From Acidobacteriota bacterium (GTDB lineage Bacteria; Acidobacteriota; Blastocatellia; Pyrinomonadales; Pyrinomonadaceae): a DNA stretch of 55,152 nucleotides. Every line of letters starts with the position of its first letter. Within the stretch, counting starts at the first letter, position 1. Below, one piece after another: positions 7,917 through 16,452 of the stretch. A program made the translations under genes and the position numbers. A model generated the notes under the pieces. It was not told the DNA's origin. It searched no databases and saw only the letters and a list, made by a program, of their open reading frames with translations. Location: positions 1 through 55,152 of the forward strand of contig JAKOVX010000062.1 of NCBI GenBank assembly GCA_029781855.1, given 5' to 3'.

Positions 7917-9845
7917 TTACTTTCTCCTTTTGGTTTGTTCGATTTGAGTTTTTAAGAACTTATAGATCGTGGCAGTTACGTATTTTCCGCCAACTCCATG
8001 CCCATCCTCGGTCGAGTAGATATACCAGACCTCGGTGTTTTGTTTTTGCAGCTGATTTTTTAGATCGACCACATTCGCTTCGGGGATTCGTCCGTCCCGT
8101 TTTCCCATCATCATGAGCAGGGGGATCTTGTTCCACCGGTCGGCGTTGTTCAAGGGAGACAGCGTGTCCAGCTTTGCCATCAGAGCCTCATCTTTTGGGT
8201 CTCCGTATTCGGTCTTCATAAAATCGTTGACCCAGCTTTGCGAAAGGTAACCGCGAATGGAGACGACAGGGGACTCGGCGATCACGGCTTTTACCCGCGT
8301 GGGTTCGTGCATTGCCGCGGACAGAACGACAAATCCGCCATAGCTCTGACCCTGCAGATAGATCTGCCGAGGGTCGAGGTCCTTTTGCTTTTCCACCCAA
8401 TCGAGAAGTGCTCGTATATCCTTGACCGCATGCTCCCGTTTTTCGCGGTCATCGGCATCCATGAACGAGCGCCCGAACCCGGAGGAGCCTCGGATATTCG
8501 TGTGGATGATCGAGACGCCGAGTTGTAATGCTAGAAGTGCGTCGGTGGGATCAAAGATTGGTCTATCCTGGACCTGAGGACCCCCATGCACTCGGATAAG
8601 GACCGGGAGCCGACCGGTCTTCGTACGCGGCCTCACTATATAGCCGGTGATCTCCATGTTGTCGAACGAATTCCATCTGATGACCTCCGGCGGCCCGACC
8701 GTCCCGTCCAATGCGGCAGGCAGCCGTCCCTTTGTCCAATTGGCCGTCTCGCCGGTCGCCAGGTTGAACGACTGGATAAAAGTTGGTTTTTCATTGTTCT
8801 CAAGGGTATAGACCACTTCCCTGTCGCTCAGCCATCGCGTATTCCATATAACAAAGGATCCTTTTATAAACGGCGGGACCTCTTTTCCGAGGCTTCCGTT
8901 CTTGAACGCGAATATTCTCAGATGGTCAATGCCATCACGGGTTTCCTGCACCAGCAGATTGCCGCCCCCGGGCGAGATCTTAAAATCATGTGACGGTGCT
9001 ATAGTGCCGGGAAGGTTTAACGCAGCCGCACGGCCTTTCTTCAGATCATAAACAGCGATACACGCCTGGCCCTTGCAGACATCGGACCCCTCGGAACTGT
9101 AAACGACGTACCCGCTGGCAAGCGATCCTTTTGGCGAATTGCCTTTGTCGGCTATCGTTGAGAGGGTGTTTGTCTCGGGTTCGAACACATGCAAGGACTG
9201 GGTCGAGGACGACCGCCAGTTTTTTAACAGTAGATGTTTCTCATCCGCGTCAAGGACGTACCATATTCCCGGAAGGTTGGCCTTAAAACACGTCTCGGCC
9301 AGCGCAGCCGACCGACACAACTTGCTCGTTTTCGATTCATAATCGATCTTTGTGTAGTAGACCGATTTGCCGGTCTTGCCCCACACGGCGGATTCGATCG
9401 ATTCGTCCTTACCCGTCAGAAGCGCGGCTTTCTTTTCGGTCCGGTCCTTAAGATCATACAGATATAGTTGAAAGGTATCGGGTTTTTCGTGGTCCGAAAT
9501 GAACAGGAACGAGCGGCCGTCAGGGCTGAAGCGGACCAAGTGGGGGACCGCTTTTTCCGTAAGTTTTACGGGTTCGGCTAGCGGGGAGTCGAGAAGGTAT
9601 ATATTTCTCGTCTCATCGGTCACCAGCAACCGCCGATTCGCCTTGTCGGCATCCCAGATCAGATTGCTTCTGATCTCGTTCTGTTCATAAAAGAGCTTGC
9701 TGACCTCGGAAGTCCTTATAGGCGGCACGCCTTCGACCCGATATGATTCAGGCACGGGAAGTATATCTTTGTCCTGCGCCGCCAACGGAGAAACGCATAC
9801 GAGGCCGAGAAGAACCAAATTTAATGTTCTAACCGTGAATTTCAT
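7917..9845 (-). CDS. S9-family prolyl oligopeptidase-like serine hydrolase, secreted
   Basis: 642 residues from the ATG at 9845, preceded by GGAG and AAGG; a longer in-frame start at 9905 would overlap the upstream gene. N-terminal signal peptide (VLLGLVCVSPLAAQ). Residues about 60-370 form a beta-propeller-like region with repeated strand motifs (FSPDGRSFLFISD). The C-terminal alpha/beta hydrolase has the nucleophile elbow GQSYGG, an acidic residue in GKRDGRIP and a His in EDGHG, matching the dipeptidyl-peptidase/acylaminoacyl-peptidase S9 group. Export and position suggest a periplasmic peptidase acting with the secreted CHAT protein and small peptide of the same operon. Substrate specificity cannot be read from sequence. 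Confidence 0.9.
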   Translation of the reverse strand: MKFTVRTLNLVLLGLVCVSPLAAQDKDILPVPESYRVEGVPPIRTSEVSKLFYEQNEIRSNLIWDADKANRRLLVTDETRNIYLLDSPLAEPVKLTEKAVPHLVRFSPDGRSFLFISDHEKPDTFQLYLYDLKDRTEKKAALLTGKDESIESAVWGKTGKSVYYTKIDYESKTSKLCRSAALAETCFKANLPGIWYVLDADEKHLLLKNWRSSSTQSLHVFEPETNTLSTIADKGNSPKGSLASGYVVYSSEGSDVCKGQACIAVYDLKKGRAAALNLPGTIAPSHDFKISPGGGNLLVQETRDGIDHLRIFAFKNGSLGKEVPPFIKGSFVIWNTRWLSDREVVYTLENNEKPTFIQSFNLATGETANWTKGRLPAALDGTVGPPEVIRWNSFDNMEITGYIVRPRTKTGRLPVLIRVHGGPQVQDRPIFDPTDALLALQLGVSIIHTNIRGSSGFGRSFMDADDREKREHAVKDIRALLDWVEKQKDLDPRQIYLQGQSYGGFVVLSAAMHEPTRVKAVIAESPVVSIRGYLSQSWVNDFMKTEYGDPKDEALMAKLDTLSPLNNADRWNKIPLLMMMGKRDGRIPEANVVDLKNQLQKQNTEVWYIYSTEDGHGVGGKYVTATIYKFLKTQIEQTKRRK

Positions 9846-9886
9846 CCTTATCTTTCTCCGTGCAATCTGAAAATTGGTTTCCATGG

Positions 9887-10846
9887 CTATTGACTCTCGG
9901 AGCAACGAGTCACCGATCGTTGTCGTTTGCTCGACACCTTATCTTGAACCGACCGAATATCCTCGGACGTAAACTTTTGCGAATCTGCCACTATCACCTG
10001 ACCGTTTTCAAGCGTAATAAGCACTTTCCATTTATACGATTTCTTAGGATCCAGTTGCTTCTTTAATAGGTATGACGTAGCATTTTCGGTTTCGAATTCA
10101 TCGATTAGGATCTCTTCGTCGTCGGAAACATAGAGATGATATTTCGCGGCATTGGGAACGCGTTGCCACCGTAGCACCAAGTCAGTTTCAGCGTACCGGA
10201 GCTTCATTTCGAATGTTCTTTCCGTCCCACATTTCGAAATCGCACCTCTGGTCGAGGAGACACCTCCACTGACGGACCTTGCCGCCGCCCCTCGGTTATC
10301 GCTGGGACCTTTGGAGTTTTGCTTCTGGCGAGTCCCGGGCGATCGCTGTTCTGTTGAAACTCGATCGGGCGGATGATCCTTATGGTCGTTTTCCTTGGCA
10401 CGATCACGAACTACGACGTTCGGTTCTTTAGCCTGGTCGTGGCTCGGAGTGGAAACCGGATTTTCAATCTCGAATGATTTCGCGACTTCGCTTTCAACAC
10501 TCGATTCATTCGAAGCGGAAAAAAGAAGTACAAGAGCCAAACCCAAGATGACGACCAGAGCACCACCGCTCCACGCCAAGCCGTTCGGTTTGCTAAAGAA
10601 CCTACCAAAAGCTCTGATGTACGGCGGAATCGAATATGCTGACTCATCGTTGACCTGCGATATCTGTGAATCTTCTTCGCCCATGACGGCGGTCCAAAAT
10701 TTTCCGGCATCCGGCAACGGAAGCAGCCCGCGACACTCAACACAGCGGATCAGATGCCCGCCAATGCTACGTGACTCATTTGCAGCGAGAGATCCGGCGC
10801 TGAATGCCGCGATCTGATTCCTTGTTAAGTGCTCCGATGGATTCAT
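9887..10846 (-). CDS. Anti-sigma-factor-like membrane protein with zinc motif
   Basis: 319 residues. The cytoplasmic N-terminus has an HLIRCVECRG motif (His31, Cys35, Cys38), the His-x3-Cys-x2-Cys signature of zinc-binding anti-sigma domains. One transmembrane helix follows at about 90-110, then a low-complexity linker and an external beta domain that looks fibronectin type III-like (residues about 210-290). The ATG overlaps the sigma gene stop by 4 bp (ATGA), the classic coupling of a sigma factor to its anti-sigma. By family knowledge it would hold the sigma factor inactive until an envelope signal or proteolysis releases it; two exported hydrolases in the same operon make proteolysis an attractive but untested trigger. 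Confidence 0.75.
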   Translation of the reverse strand: MNPSEHLTRNQIAAFSAGSLAANESRSIGGHLIRCVECRGLLPLPDAGKFWTAVMGEEDSQISQVNDESAYSIPPYIRAFGRFFSKPNGLAWSGGALVVILGLALVLLFSASNESSVESEVAKSFEIENPVSTPSHDQAKEPNVVVRDRAKENDHKDHPPDRVSTEQRSPGTRQKQNSKGPSDNRGAAARSVSGGVSSTRGAISKCGTERTFEMKLRYAETDLVLRWQRVPNAAKYHLYVSDDEEILIDEFETENATSYLLKKQLDPKKSYKWKVLITLENGQVIVADSQKFTSEDIRSVQDKVSSKRQRSVTRCSESQ

Positions 10847-11541
10847 TTTCGTATCGATCGTTCGAGTTTCGCTCGTGCCTCGTACCGCGCCTTCTTGATC
10901 GATCCAGCAGTTCCTTCAGTTCTTTCGGCAATTTCTGCGTCGGTCATTGGCAACCGATCACAAACGTCATTCCAATCCTTTTCACTAAAGTCCAAAGACT
11001 CTGCCAACTGCTTTTCTGTAATACCGGTTTGCAGAAAATAGATGATTAGTTCTAGTGAATGCAGCAGCAAGGATCGACGCTGCCGTAATGACAGTTTGCA
11101 AGTTGCTTGCCAAACTTGCTGAATGAGAGAAAAAACTTCGGCGTTGGTCTGGCCGTCAACGGATGGTTCTTCAGTTTCCGAAACTTCGTCGAGGGGCAGG
11201 TGAAGATGTCTGCCATTCTGGGATAGTTGGCGATTTACCTCGTTGTAGGCGGTCCGCGCCGCGAAGGAACGCCAGTCCTCACCGGACATTTGCGCACCTT
11301 TGTCCTGGTATTTTATACGCCATCGCCAAAGCCGGAGGGCCACTTCCTGAACCAGATCCGATCCGTTATTAGAATCGATGCGAGACCGGCGCCGGCCGAC
11401 AATTCGTCGAACGATCGGCAAAACGGCGAGGAACGAACGCTCAGACGATTGCCCGGAGTCCGACGATGGCGAATCCGGCTCGTCATCGGGGGCGCCGCCT
11501 TGCGGCATCTGTTCTAAGAGAGATTCGATCATGCGTTCCAA
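10843..11541 (-). CDS. ECF-type RNA polymerase sigma factor
   Basis: 232 residues. A region-2-like helix is seen at about 60-75 (SDLVQEVALRLWRWR, core-binding), and a region-4 helix-turn-helix at the C-terminus (MTDAEIAERTEGTAGSIKKA). The N-terminal 40 residues are acidic and disordered; ATG at 11532 is an alternative start. It is first in a five-gene minus-strand operon with the anti-sigma, S9 peptidase, secreted peptide and CHAT protein, and probably controls that operon. The middle, between regions 2 and 4, is about 90 residues long, more than in most ECF factors. Assignment to a named ECF group would need a profile search. Confidence 0.8.
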   Translation of the reverse strand: MERMIESLLEQMPQGGAPDDEPDSPSSDSGQSSERSFLAVLPIVRRIVGRRRSRIDSNNGSDLVQEVALRLWRWRIKYQDKGAQMSGEDWRSFAARTAYNEVNRQLSQNGRHLHLPLDEVSETEEPSVDGQTNAEVFSLIQQVWQATCKLSLRQRRSLLLHSLELIIYFLQTGITEKQLAESLDFSEKDWNDVCDRLPMTDAEIAERTEGTAGSIKKARYEARAKLERSIRK

Positions 11542-11806
11542 CTTCGAACCGCACCTTCCGGAACGGGATTCATCGCGAAAGGATTATTCGTTTCTCTGAT
11601 TCCGGCTCCGCTGCTGGTTGCAGACGGTTCTGCGTGTTCGTCAAAGAAAAGTTCTTCGACAAAGTAACCTCTTGTAGTGGGCGAGGTTTTTATAGCTAGA
11701 AGTGAAATTTACGGCTAGTGGTTTTCGTGACTTTTTACTACAGAAAACGCGGCCCAGCTTGTTCTGCTTTATATAAATTTTGCATTAGCAAAAGAAAATT
11801 AGTCAA
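11542..11806. promoter_or_regulatory. Divergent intergenic region between sigma factor and sigma-54 activator
   Basis: 265 bp with no gene. It must hold the promoters of both flanking operons. The right end is AT-rich, with TATAAA at 11772-11777 and a perfect dyad at 11778-11793 (TTTTGC, 4 nt, GCAAAA) lying 13 bp before the ATG at 11807, a possible operator. I found no convincing -24/-12 sigma-54 element and no clear -35 box on either strand. Confidence 0.4.
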
Positions 11807-12769
11807 ATGTTACAAAATTTAAACGACATTGGGAGTCTGACGCTTCTCGCACGGTACGATTTTCTCGACCTATGTCTTCTTGGTGAAACAGGAACAGGCA
11901 AAACCCATACCGCAAGGCTGATCCACGATATGAGCCCCCGCGCTGACAAGCCTTTCGTCGCGGTCAATTGTGCGGAGCTTACGCCCTCGATCATCGAAGC
12001 GGAGTTGTTCGGTTACGAGAAGGGAGCCTTCACGGGAGCAGCATCAACAAAGGAAGGCAAGTTCGAAGCGGCGGCCAGCGGAACACTGTTTTTAGATGAG
12101 ATCGGCGAATTGACCGTCAATCTTCAGGCAAAGCTCTTGAAGGTCGTCGAAGAAAAAAACGTCACCAGAGTCGGCGGAAACCGTTCGAGAAAGGTCGATG
12201 TCAGGATAATTTACGCCACACACCGGGACCCCACGGTGTTCCGGGAAGACATACGATATCGGGTGACGGCGCATGCCGTCTATCTGAAGCCGCTGCGGGA
12301 GCGCGTCGAGGAGATTGTGCCGCTCGCAAAGGAATTCCTGGCGAACTTCAATTCGAAATCGGGCAAGACGGTAACGGCTAAGGATGACGTACTCCGTTTG
12401 CTCGAAACCGCCCCGTGGAAGGGAAATATCCGCGAGCTGCGTTCCTTCGTCGAAAAGGTGTGTCTCGACGCTCTCTTTTCGGCCGATGCCTCCCGTGAGC
12501 ACCCGGCGCGAATTAGGTTGACCCGGGAGATCGTCGAGGAGCGGCTTAACAAAAAGGCATTAAATATAGGCGGGTCCCCGTCGTCGCCGCTCGGACCCTG
12601 GCCCCAGTTCACCCCCGGTGAGAGGATGGTTGAGTACCTTGAAAGGATCGAGACGGATCTTCTCCAGTCAGCCCTCGTGTCCAACAACTACAACCAAACA
12701 CGCGCCGCGAAAGATCTCGGCATCAGCCGTTCGGGACTAATAAAGAAACTAAAACGGCTGGCACACTGA
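11807..12769 (+). CDS. Sigma-54-dependent activator (NtrC-type AAA+), no sensor domain
   Basis: 320 residues. Residues about 20-235 form the AAA+ domain: Walker A GETGTGKT (26-33), the sigma-54-contacting GAFTGA loop (73-78), Walker [10 protein letters not shown] (93-101) and sensor 2 WKGNIRELR. The C-terminus is a Fis-type helix-turn-helix ([20 protein letters not shown]). Such proteins hydrolyse ATP to open sigma-54 promoters. There is almost no N-terminal domain, so it has no receiver, GAF or PAS sensor and is either constitutively active or controlled by its level or by a partner. It is divergent from the sigma/CHAT operon and may control it, but no sigma-54 promoter was found there. Confidence 0.9.
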   Translation: MLQNLNDIGSLTLLARYDFLDLCLLGETGTGKTHTARLIHDMSPRADKPFVAVNCAELTPSIIEAELFGYEKGAFTGAASTKEGKFEAAASGTLFLDEIGELTVNLQAKLLKVVEEKNVTRVGGNRSRKVDVRIIYATHRDPTVFREDIRYRVTAHAVYLKPLRERVEEIVPLAKEFLANFNSKSGKTVTAKDDVLRLLETAPWKGNIRELRSFVEKVCLDALFSADASREHPARIRLTREIVEERLNKKALNIGGSPSSPLGPWPQFTPGERMVEYLERIETDLLQSALVSNNYNQTRAAKDLGISRSGLIKKLKRLAH

Positions 12770-12819
12770 TGGTTGGCGGCGTCGGCGGTTTATTTCTGCT
12801 TATGTTGGTGCATAAATGA

Positions 12820-12851
12820 ACCACTTTGGTGCAAGAACGAACCAAAGTAGT
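12820..12851. repeat. Inverted repeat in the gap before the convergent HEPN gene
   Basis: Arms ACCACTTTGGT (12820-12830) and ACCAAAGTAGT (12841-12851) pair at 10 of 11 positions around a 10-nt loop. It lies between two convergent genes, where a bidirectional terminator would be expected, but no T-run follows on either strand, so an operator is also possible. The rest of the gap 12770-12918 shows nothing else. Confidence 0.5.
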
Positions 12852-12918
12852 GAACTTGGTGTTTGGAATGGGCGTCCGGGATGTGTATAGCCTCAAGCCT
12901 AACAATCAACCATAGCGT

Positions 12919-13956
12919 TTATGTGGGGACTATCTCTGAAAGCACATGAGCCACAACCTTGCGAACAGTTTCCAAAGATCGTTTTATCTCGTCGGCTTCA
13001 ATTTCGAGTTCCGAACTGACGCGATTCCAAGTTTGGGCTTTGATCTTAAATTTTGCATCGATTAATCCCAGATTGTGAGTAAGGACGTGACGCTTCGCGA
13101 AAGCGATCTCCAAAGCATCCCGTTCCACTGCATCGAGCCCGTAAAAAATCTCGATCGACAAGTCCCGTCGGAAAATCTCCTCGGCGCCGGAAAGCCTTTG
13201 GAAATTGGTCCGGATCTTTTGGATCAGTTTATCAGCGTCCTCTTTAGAACTACTCTTGCGTATGGCGTATTGGTAAGCATATTTGAGAAATCCCTCGAAC
13301 AGACCGACGACATCTTCAAGCGCATTGCCCAACATCGCTTGAGCGACCTTCTGCCCATGCTCGGAACCGATTCGCGCGGATTCGCTGATCAGGATGCGGA
13401 TCGTCTCTGCGCTCCGTTCCAAATGCTGAAGGATGTTGCCCGCGCTGCACAGCGGACAATGGAACGAAACGCCGTAGATCGCATACCGGAAACGGCATCG
13501 ATCACATACAACCTCTTGCTTCAGCTTTTCTTCGGCGTAGTGTCGCACAGATGGGAGTGTGCCAGGCTGAAACTCCATGCTGATGGAAAACATGCCGCCT
13601 TTGGGTTTAGGGCGCTTAGGGAAGCTTCTCGCCATGATATTCTGGAAGGTCTTGTGGATGCCGCGCATCATCATAGACTTTATCCACTCGATCTGTTCTG
13701 TCGTGTGGAGATGCTGCATGTTGTCGGCATTACCGCAATACGGGCAGGTAAGCTCCAGCTGTGAAAAGTCTTCGATCTCTTTTCCGTAAGCGTCGTCGAC
13801 TTCAAGACTTATTTTGAAATATTTGGTCTCGCAGTCTTCGTTCGAACACTCTCGACCTAAAAGACCGTCCTCATCGGGCTTTATCGGGACGCTAAACTGA
13901 TCATGTCCGTCCTCTGATTTACCCGTTCGATATTTTTCCAGTTCGTCGAAATCCAT
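12919..13956 (-). CDS. Zinc-ribbon protein with C-terminal HEPN-like domain
   Basis: 345 residues. Two zinc ribbons are visible: Cys37, Cys42, Cys71, Cys74 (first), and Cys151, Cys154, Cys167, Cys170 (second). The rest is helical. Near the end is the sequence AKRHVLTHNLG, an R-x4-H motif (Arg289, His294) within a typical HEPN-like context (Arg-His-hydrophobic-x-x-His-Asn-x-Gly). Many HEPN proteins with this motif are RNases of toxin, abortive-infection or CRISPR-linked systems; others only bind nucleotides. It is a single gene with no obvious antitoxin next to it, although the Fic gene lies 74 bp upstream on the same strand. Defence role inferred from motif and neighbourhood. Confidence 0.55.
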   Translation of the reverse strand: MDFDELEKYRTGKSEDGHDQFSVPIKPDEDGLLGRECSNEDCETKYFKISLEVDDAYGKEIEDFSQLELTCPYCGNADNMQHLHTTEQIEWIKSMMMRGIHKTFQNIMARSFPKRPKPKGGMFSISMEFQPGTLPSVRHYAEEKLKQEVVCDRCRFRYAIYGVSFHCPLCSAGNILQHLERSAETIRILISESARIGSEHGQKVAQAMLGNALEDVVGLFEGFLKYAYQYAIRKSSSKEDADKLIQKIRTNFQRLSGAEEIFRRDLSIEIFYGLDAVERDALEIAFAKRHVLTHNLGLIDAKFKIKAQTWNRVSSELEIEADEIKRSLETVRKVVAHVLSEIVPT

Positions 13957-14030
13957 CGTGTTATTGTTGGCCTGACCTCATCGGTTGCAAATGCGTTAAA
14001 TATAGTGCGAAGCGGATAAAATAACGTGAT

Positions 14031-15425
14031 TCACTGCACCTCTTTCCACGCCCGATATTCGCTCGGTCGGACCTTGAACCTTGCGATGTTTCCGTCGTGC
14101 AGGCTGACAATCTCATTCTCGATAATATTAAATAACTCGTCATGTTCGGCCTCGGGTAAATCACTGGCCTCGATCAATTCCCGGATCTTAGCGACCACCA
14201 CGTCGCCCTTTATTTTTTCAAGAATGATCGATCGGACGATCTCCTGAATTTGAGTCCTATACCGAAGCTTTAGCAGATTGGGTTCCGCTATCGCCCGTTG
14301 AACTGCCGTGTACTGTCTAGATGAACGGTCGTATGCCCACATGTAAAGGTCGCGGATCAGGCTTATGTCGTTCTTCTCGTATACGCCGAGGAGCGCACGG
14401 ACATAGACATCCTTATCAACCTCAACAAACGACAGTGGCCTCAGATTTTTTTTGACCATGGGGATGTTTGCGACTAGCCGAGCCGTTCTCTTGTTCACAT
14501 CTTCAAATGCCTGCAGATATGACAGATGAATGATCGAAAAAAGAGACTGCTCGAACGGGTCTTCAATAAGGTTGATTTTTTCTATAAATAGGTCGAACAT
14601 TTCGTTGATCAGATGTGGATTCTCGAGCGGGAGATAGGTCGATCCTCCGATCCCAACAACGATTGATCGTAACCGTCCTGAAGCGGCGGCATTTTCAAGG
14701 AGATTCTCGGACAAAAGAGCGTGAATGCTGCAGACCTCGTGTGATGTGATCCGTTCATCTTCAGCGGATTCAACAATGTACTCGATCGCGGCTTTATGGT
14801 TGAGGATCATCTGAGCCTCTAAAGCATTTTTGTCATTCGCTTCCTTACCCAGTTCGATTAGACGTTTCGTTTCGAGCAGCGAGTAAGTATTGCCTTCAAG
14901 CCGACTGGAATTCCACGATAGATCTATCAATAGCCGATCCAGAATGTTTCTTGCGTAGGTGCCCGCTGGCCGAATCGCCGCCTCTACTTGTCCTACCTCG
15001 TGGAGTTTTCCACGTTGTTCGGGAGCGAGATAAAAAGTTGCATTGGGTACGTACGAGCGCAGGAACTCCTGATCGTAACCGACCGGTGTTCGCTGAGTCA
15101 GCGGACTAGAAATATAGTCATGTAGGGCCCGCGATGCGGCCGAGATAGGGATGCCGTTTAGAACATCGCCCCGCTCGTTCGTGGCTATTTGTAGTTGAGT
15201 CTCGGGTTGCTCGGCAGCTAGAACGTACACGCGGGATCGGGCGGCCCCTTTCGATACGATAAGTCCTTGTCGCGTTAACGAGGCAAGTGCTCGCTGAACC
15301 GCTCGTCGTTCGGTCGGGTTATCTGTGAGCTGTGCCGCCACCAGGACCGAAGGCACAGTTATTGTCGCCTCATTGTGAAGCATTTCCAGAATGAGATTTT
15401 GGAGTTCTGTTTGCTTTCTTTGCAT
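14031..15425 (-). CDS. Fic-family protein with N-terminal winged helix and non-canonical active site
   Basis: 464 residues. Residues 1-70 look like a winged helix-turn-helix. The Fic_N region carries an inhibitory-helix motif SSRLEGN (173-179), placing the autoinhibitory helix N-terminal to the core (class II). The core motif reads QAFEDVNKRTAR (305-316). In canonical Fic AMP-transferases this is HPFxxGNGR; here the catalytic His position is Gln305 and the Gly is Val310, while Phe307, Asn311 and Arg313 are kept. This variant seems to be shared by a group of wHTH-Fic proteins rather than being a one-off mutation. Activity may thus differ from AMPylation. The ATG at 15425 has no clear Shine-Dalgarno, and the operator array upstream suggests autoregulation by the winged helix. 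Confidence 0.85.
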   Translation of the reverse strand: MQRKQTELQNLILEMLHNEATITVPSVLVAAQLTDNPTERRAVQRALASLTRQGLIVSKGAARSRVYVLAAEQPETQLQIATNERGDVLNGIPISAASRALHDYISSPLTQRTPVGYDQEFLRSYVPNATFYLAPEQRGKLHEVGQVEAAIRPAGTYARNILDRLLIDLSWNSSRLEGNTYSLLETKRLIELGKEANDKNALEAQMILNHKAAIEYIVESAEDERITSHEVCSIHALLSENLLENAAASGRLRSIVVGIGGSTYLPLENPHLINEMFDLFIEKINLIEDPFEQSLFSIIHLSYLQAFEDVNKRTARLVANIPMVKKNLRPLSFVEVDKDVYVRALLGVYEKNDISLIRDLYMWAYDRSSRQYTAVQRAIAEPNLLKLRYRTQIQEIVRSIILEKIKGDVVVAKIRELIEASDLPEAEHDELFNIIENEIVSLHDGNIARFKVRPSEYRAWKEVQ

Positions 15426-15446
15426 GATCAGACAGTCGACATCGTG

Positions 15447-15535
15447 TATTGCGACACTATTGCGACACTATATCCTTTTTTCAGGAGAATTGCGACATGG
15501 AAAACGAGTATTGCGACAGCATAATGTCGCAATAC
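15447..15535. promoter_or_regulatory. Array of five TTGCGACA half-sites upstream of the Fic gene
   Basis: Direct copies lie at 15447-15457 and 15458-15468 (TATTGCGACAC twice, back to back) and at 15488-15497 (AATTGCGACA). A perfect inverted pair follows: GTATTGCGACA at 15508-15518 and TGTCGCAATAC at 15525-15535, 11-bp arms with a 6-nt spacer. Reading toward the Fic gene, a -10-like TATAGT lies between the first pair and the third copy. The spacing and location, 22-110 bp before the Fic start, fit an autoregulatory operator. Confidence 0.75.
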
Positions 15536-15914
15536 TTCCTTTTAGGTTAGATCTGCTCAGCAAGGGGCGGAAATGGACACCTGAAAAGTCCAATTCGAGA
15601 CTAGTTAGAACATTACGTTTAACTTCTTCGGAGAATACTCGACTATCTCAACGTTCTCCTCCCTCGCGAATTTCCCCAACCCGCGGTGATACTCTTTTCT
15701 TTCTATAAATAGACCCTCATCTATTTCGGGCCTGCTCTTAGATGGATCGTTCCGCACGCCTCATCCGGCGTTGCGAACGACTTGTTTCGTTCCTCAGCTT
15801 CCTCCTCCAAAATCTACTTCCTCAGAAAATGACAAGAAACAAAAGCTGTCGGCAAATGGCGGATCAACGGCTTTGAGGCGTCGATCCCGATCAAGACCAA
15901 GAAGAGAGAAACGG
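15536..15914. other. Gene-poor stretch between the Fic operator and the SLOG gene
   Basis: 379 bp. An open frame upstream of the SLOG gene is in phase with it from 15771, but its residues are low-complexity and basic, unlike a protein domain, so I treat it as leader. TATAAA occurs near 15708, without a good -35 box. I see no RNA gene or attachment site. Confidence 0.4.
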
Positions 15915-16295
15915 ATGAAAGTTCTTATTTGCGGCAGTCGAGGTATCAGCGATCCAGCAGTTGTTTCACAGGCTATTGAAGAAAGCGGATTGCGTCCAAC
16001 ACAGATCATTTCGGGCGGGGCGAGAGGTGTTGACAGATTGGCGGCTGGATATGCAGCGGCCAAGGGAATCGAGTTTGTGGAATACCTGGCCGAGTGGGAC
16101 AAGTACGGGAAACGCGCCGGGTTTCTTCGGAACTGCGTAATGGTTGGTGCGGCGGATGCGGTTCTTGCGGTGTGGGACGGCTCAAGCCGCGGCACGCAGC
16201 ATTCGATCGAGTATGCGAGATCTTGCGGCAAGCAGGTCTTTGTATATCTGCACCCAACGGTACAGGTTCAGAAAGTCGCGGCATCGGCAAACTAA
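15915..16295 (+). CDS. SLOG-superfamily protein (DUF2493, YspA-like)
   Basis: 126 residues starting at MKVLICGSRG. It has the Rossmann-like SLOG signature: CGSRGISD near the start, SGGARGVDRLAAGYA in the middle and a C-terminal VWDGSSRGTQHSIEYA. The fold binds nucleotides or their derivatives; DUF2493 proteins are frequent on plasmids, phages and conjugative elements, but their reaction is not established. It is the first plus-strand gene of the conjugation module and may belong with the SSB gene 157 bp downstream. Confidence 0.85.
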   Translation: MKVLICGSRGISDPAVVSQAIEESGLRPTQIISGGARGVDRLAAGYAAAKGIEFVEYLAEWDKYGKRAGFLRNCVMVGAADAVLAVWDGSSRGTQHSIEYARSCGKQVFVYLHPTVQVQKVAASAN

Positions 16296-16452
16296 CCTGT
16301 GAGACCCCGATCCGAAAACAAAAATGAAGCGGCAGATAGCAGTACGGCTCGACGAAGACTTCGATAGGACACACTTAGGGAGCGATCGTCGGGTCGTGAC
16401 GCTTTTTCGGTGCCACCAAGACTAATAACTAACAGGAGAATAACGAACAACC

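Noticed and set aside
16324..16425. 33-codon plus-strand frame in the leader of ssb copy 1
   Set aside because: No Shine-Dalgarno and no recognisable sequence; too short to support without conservation data.
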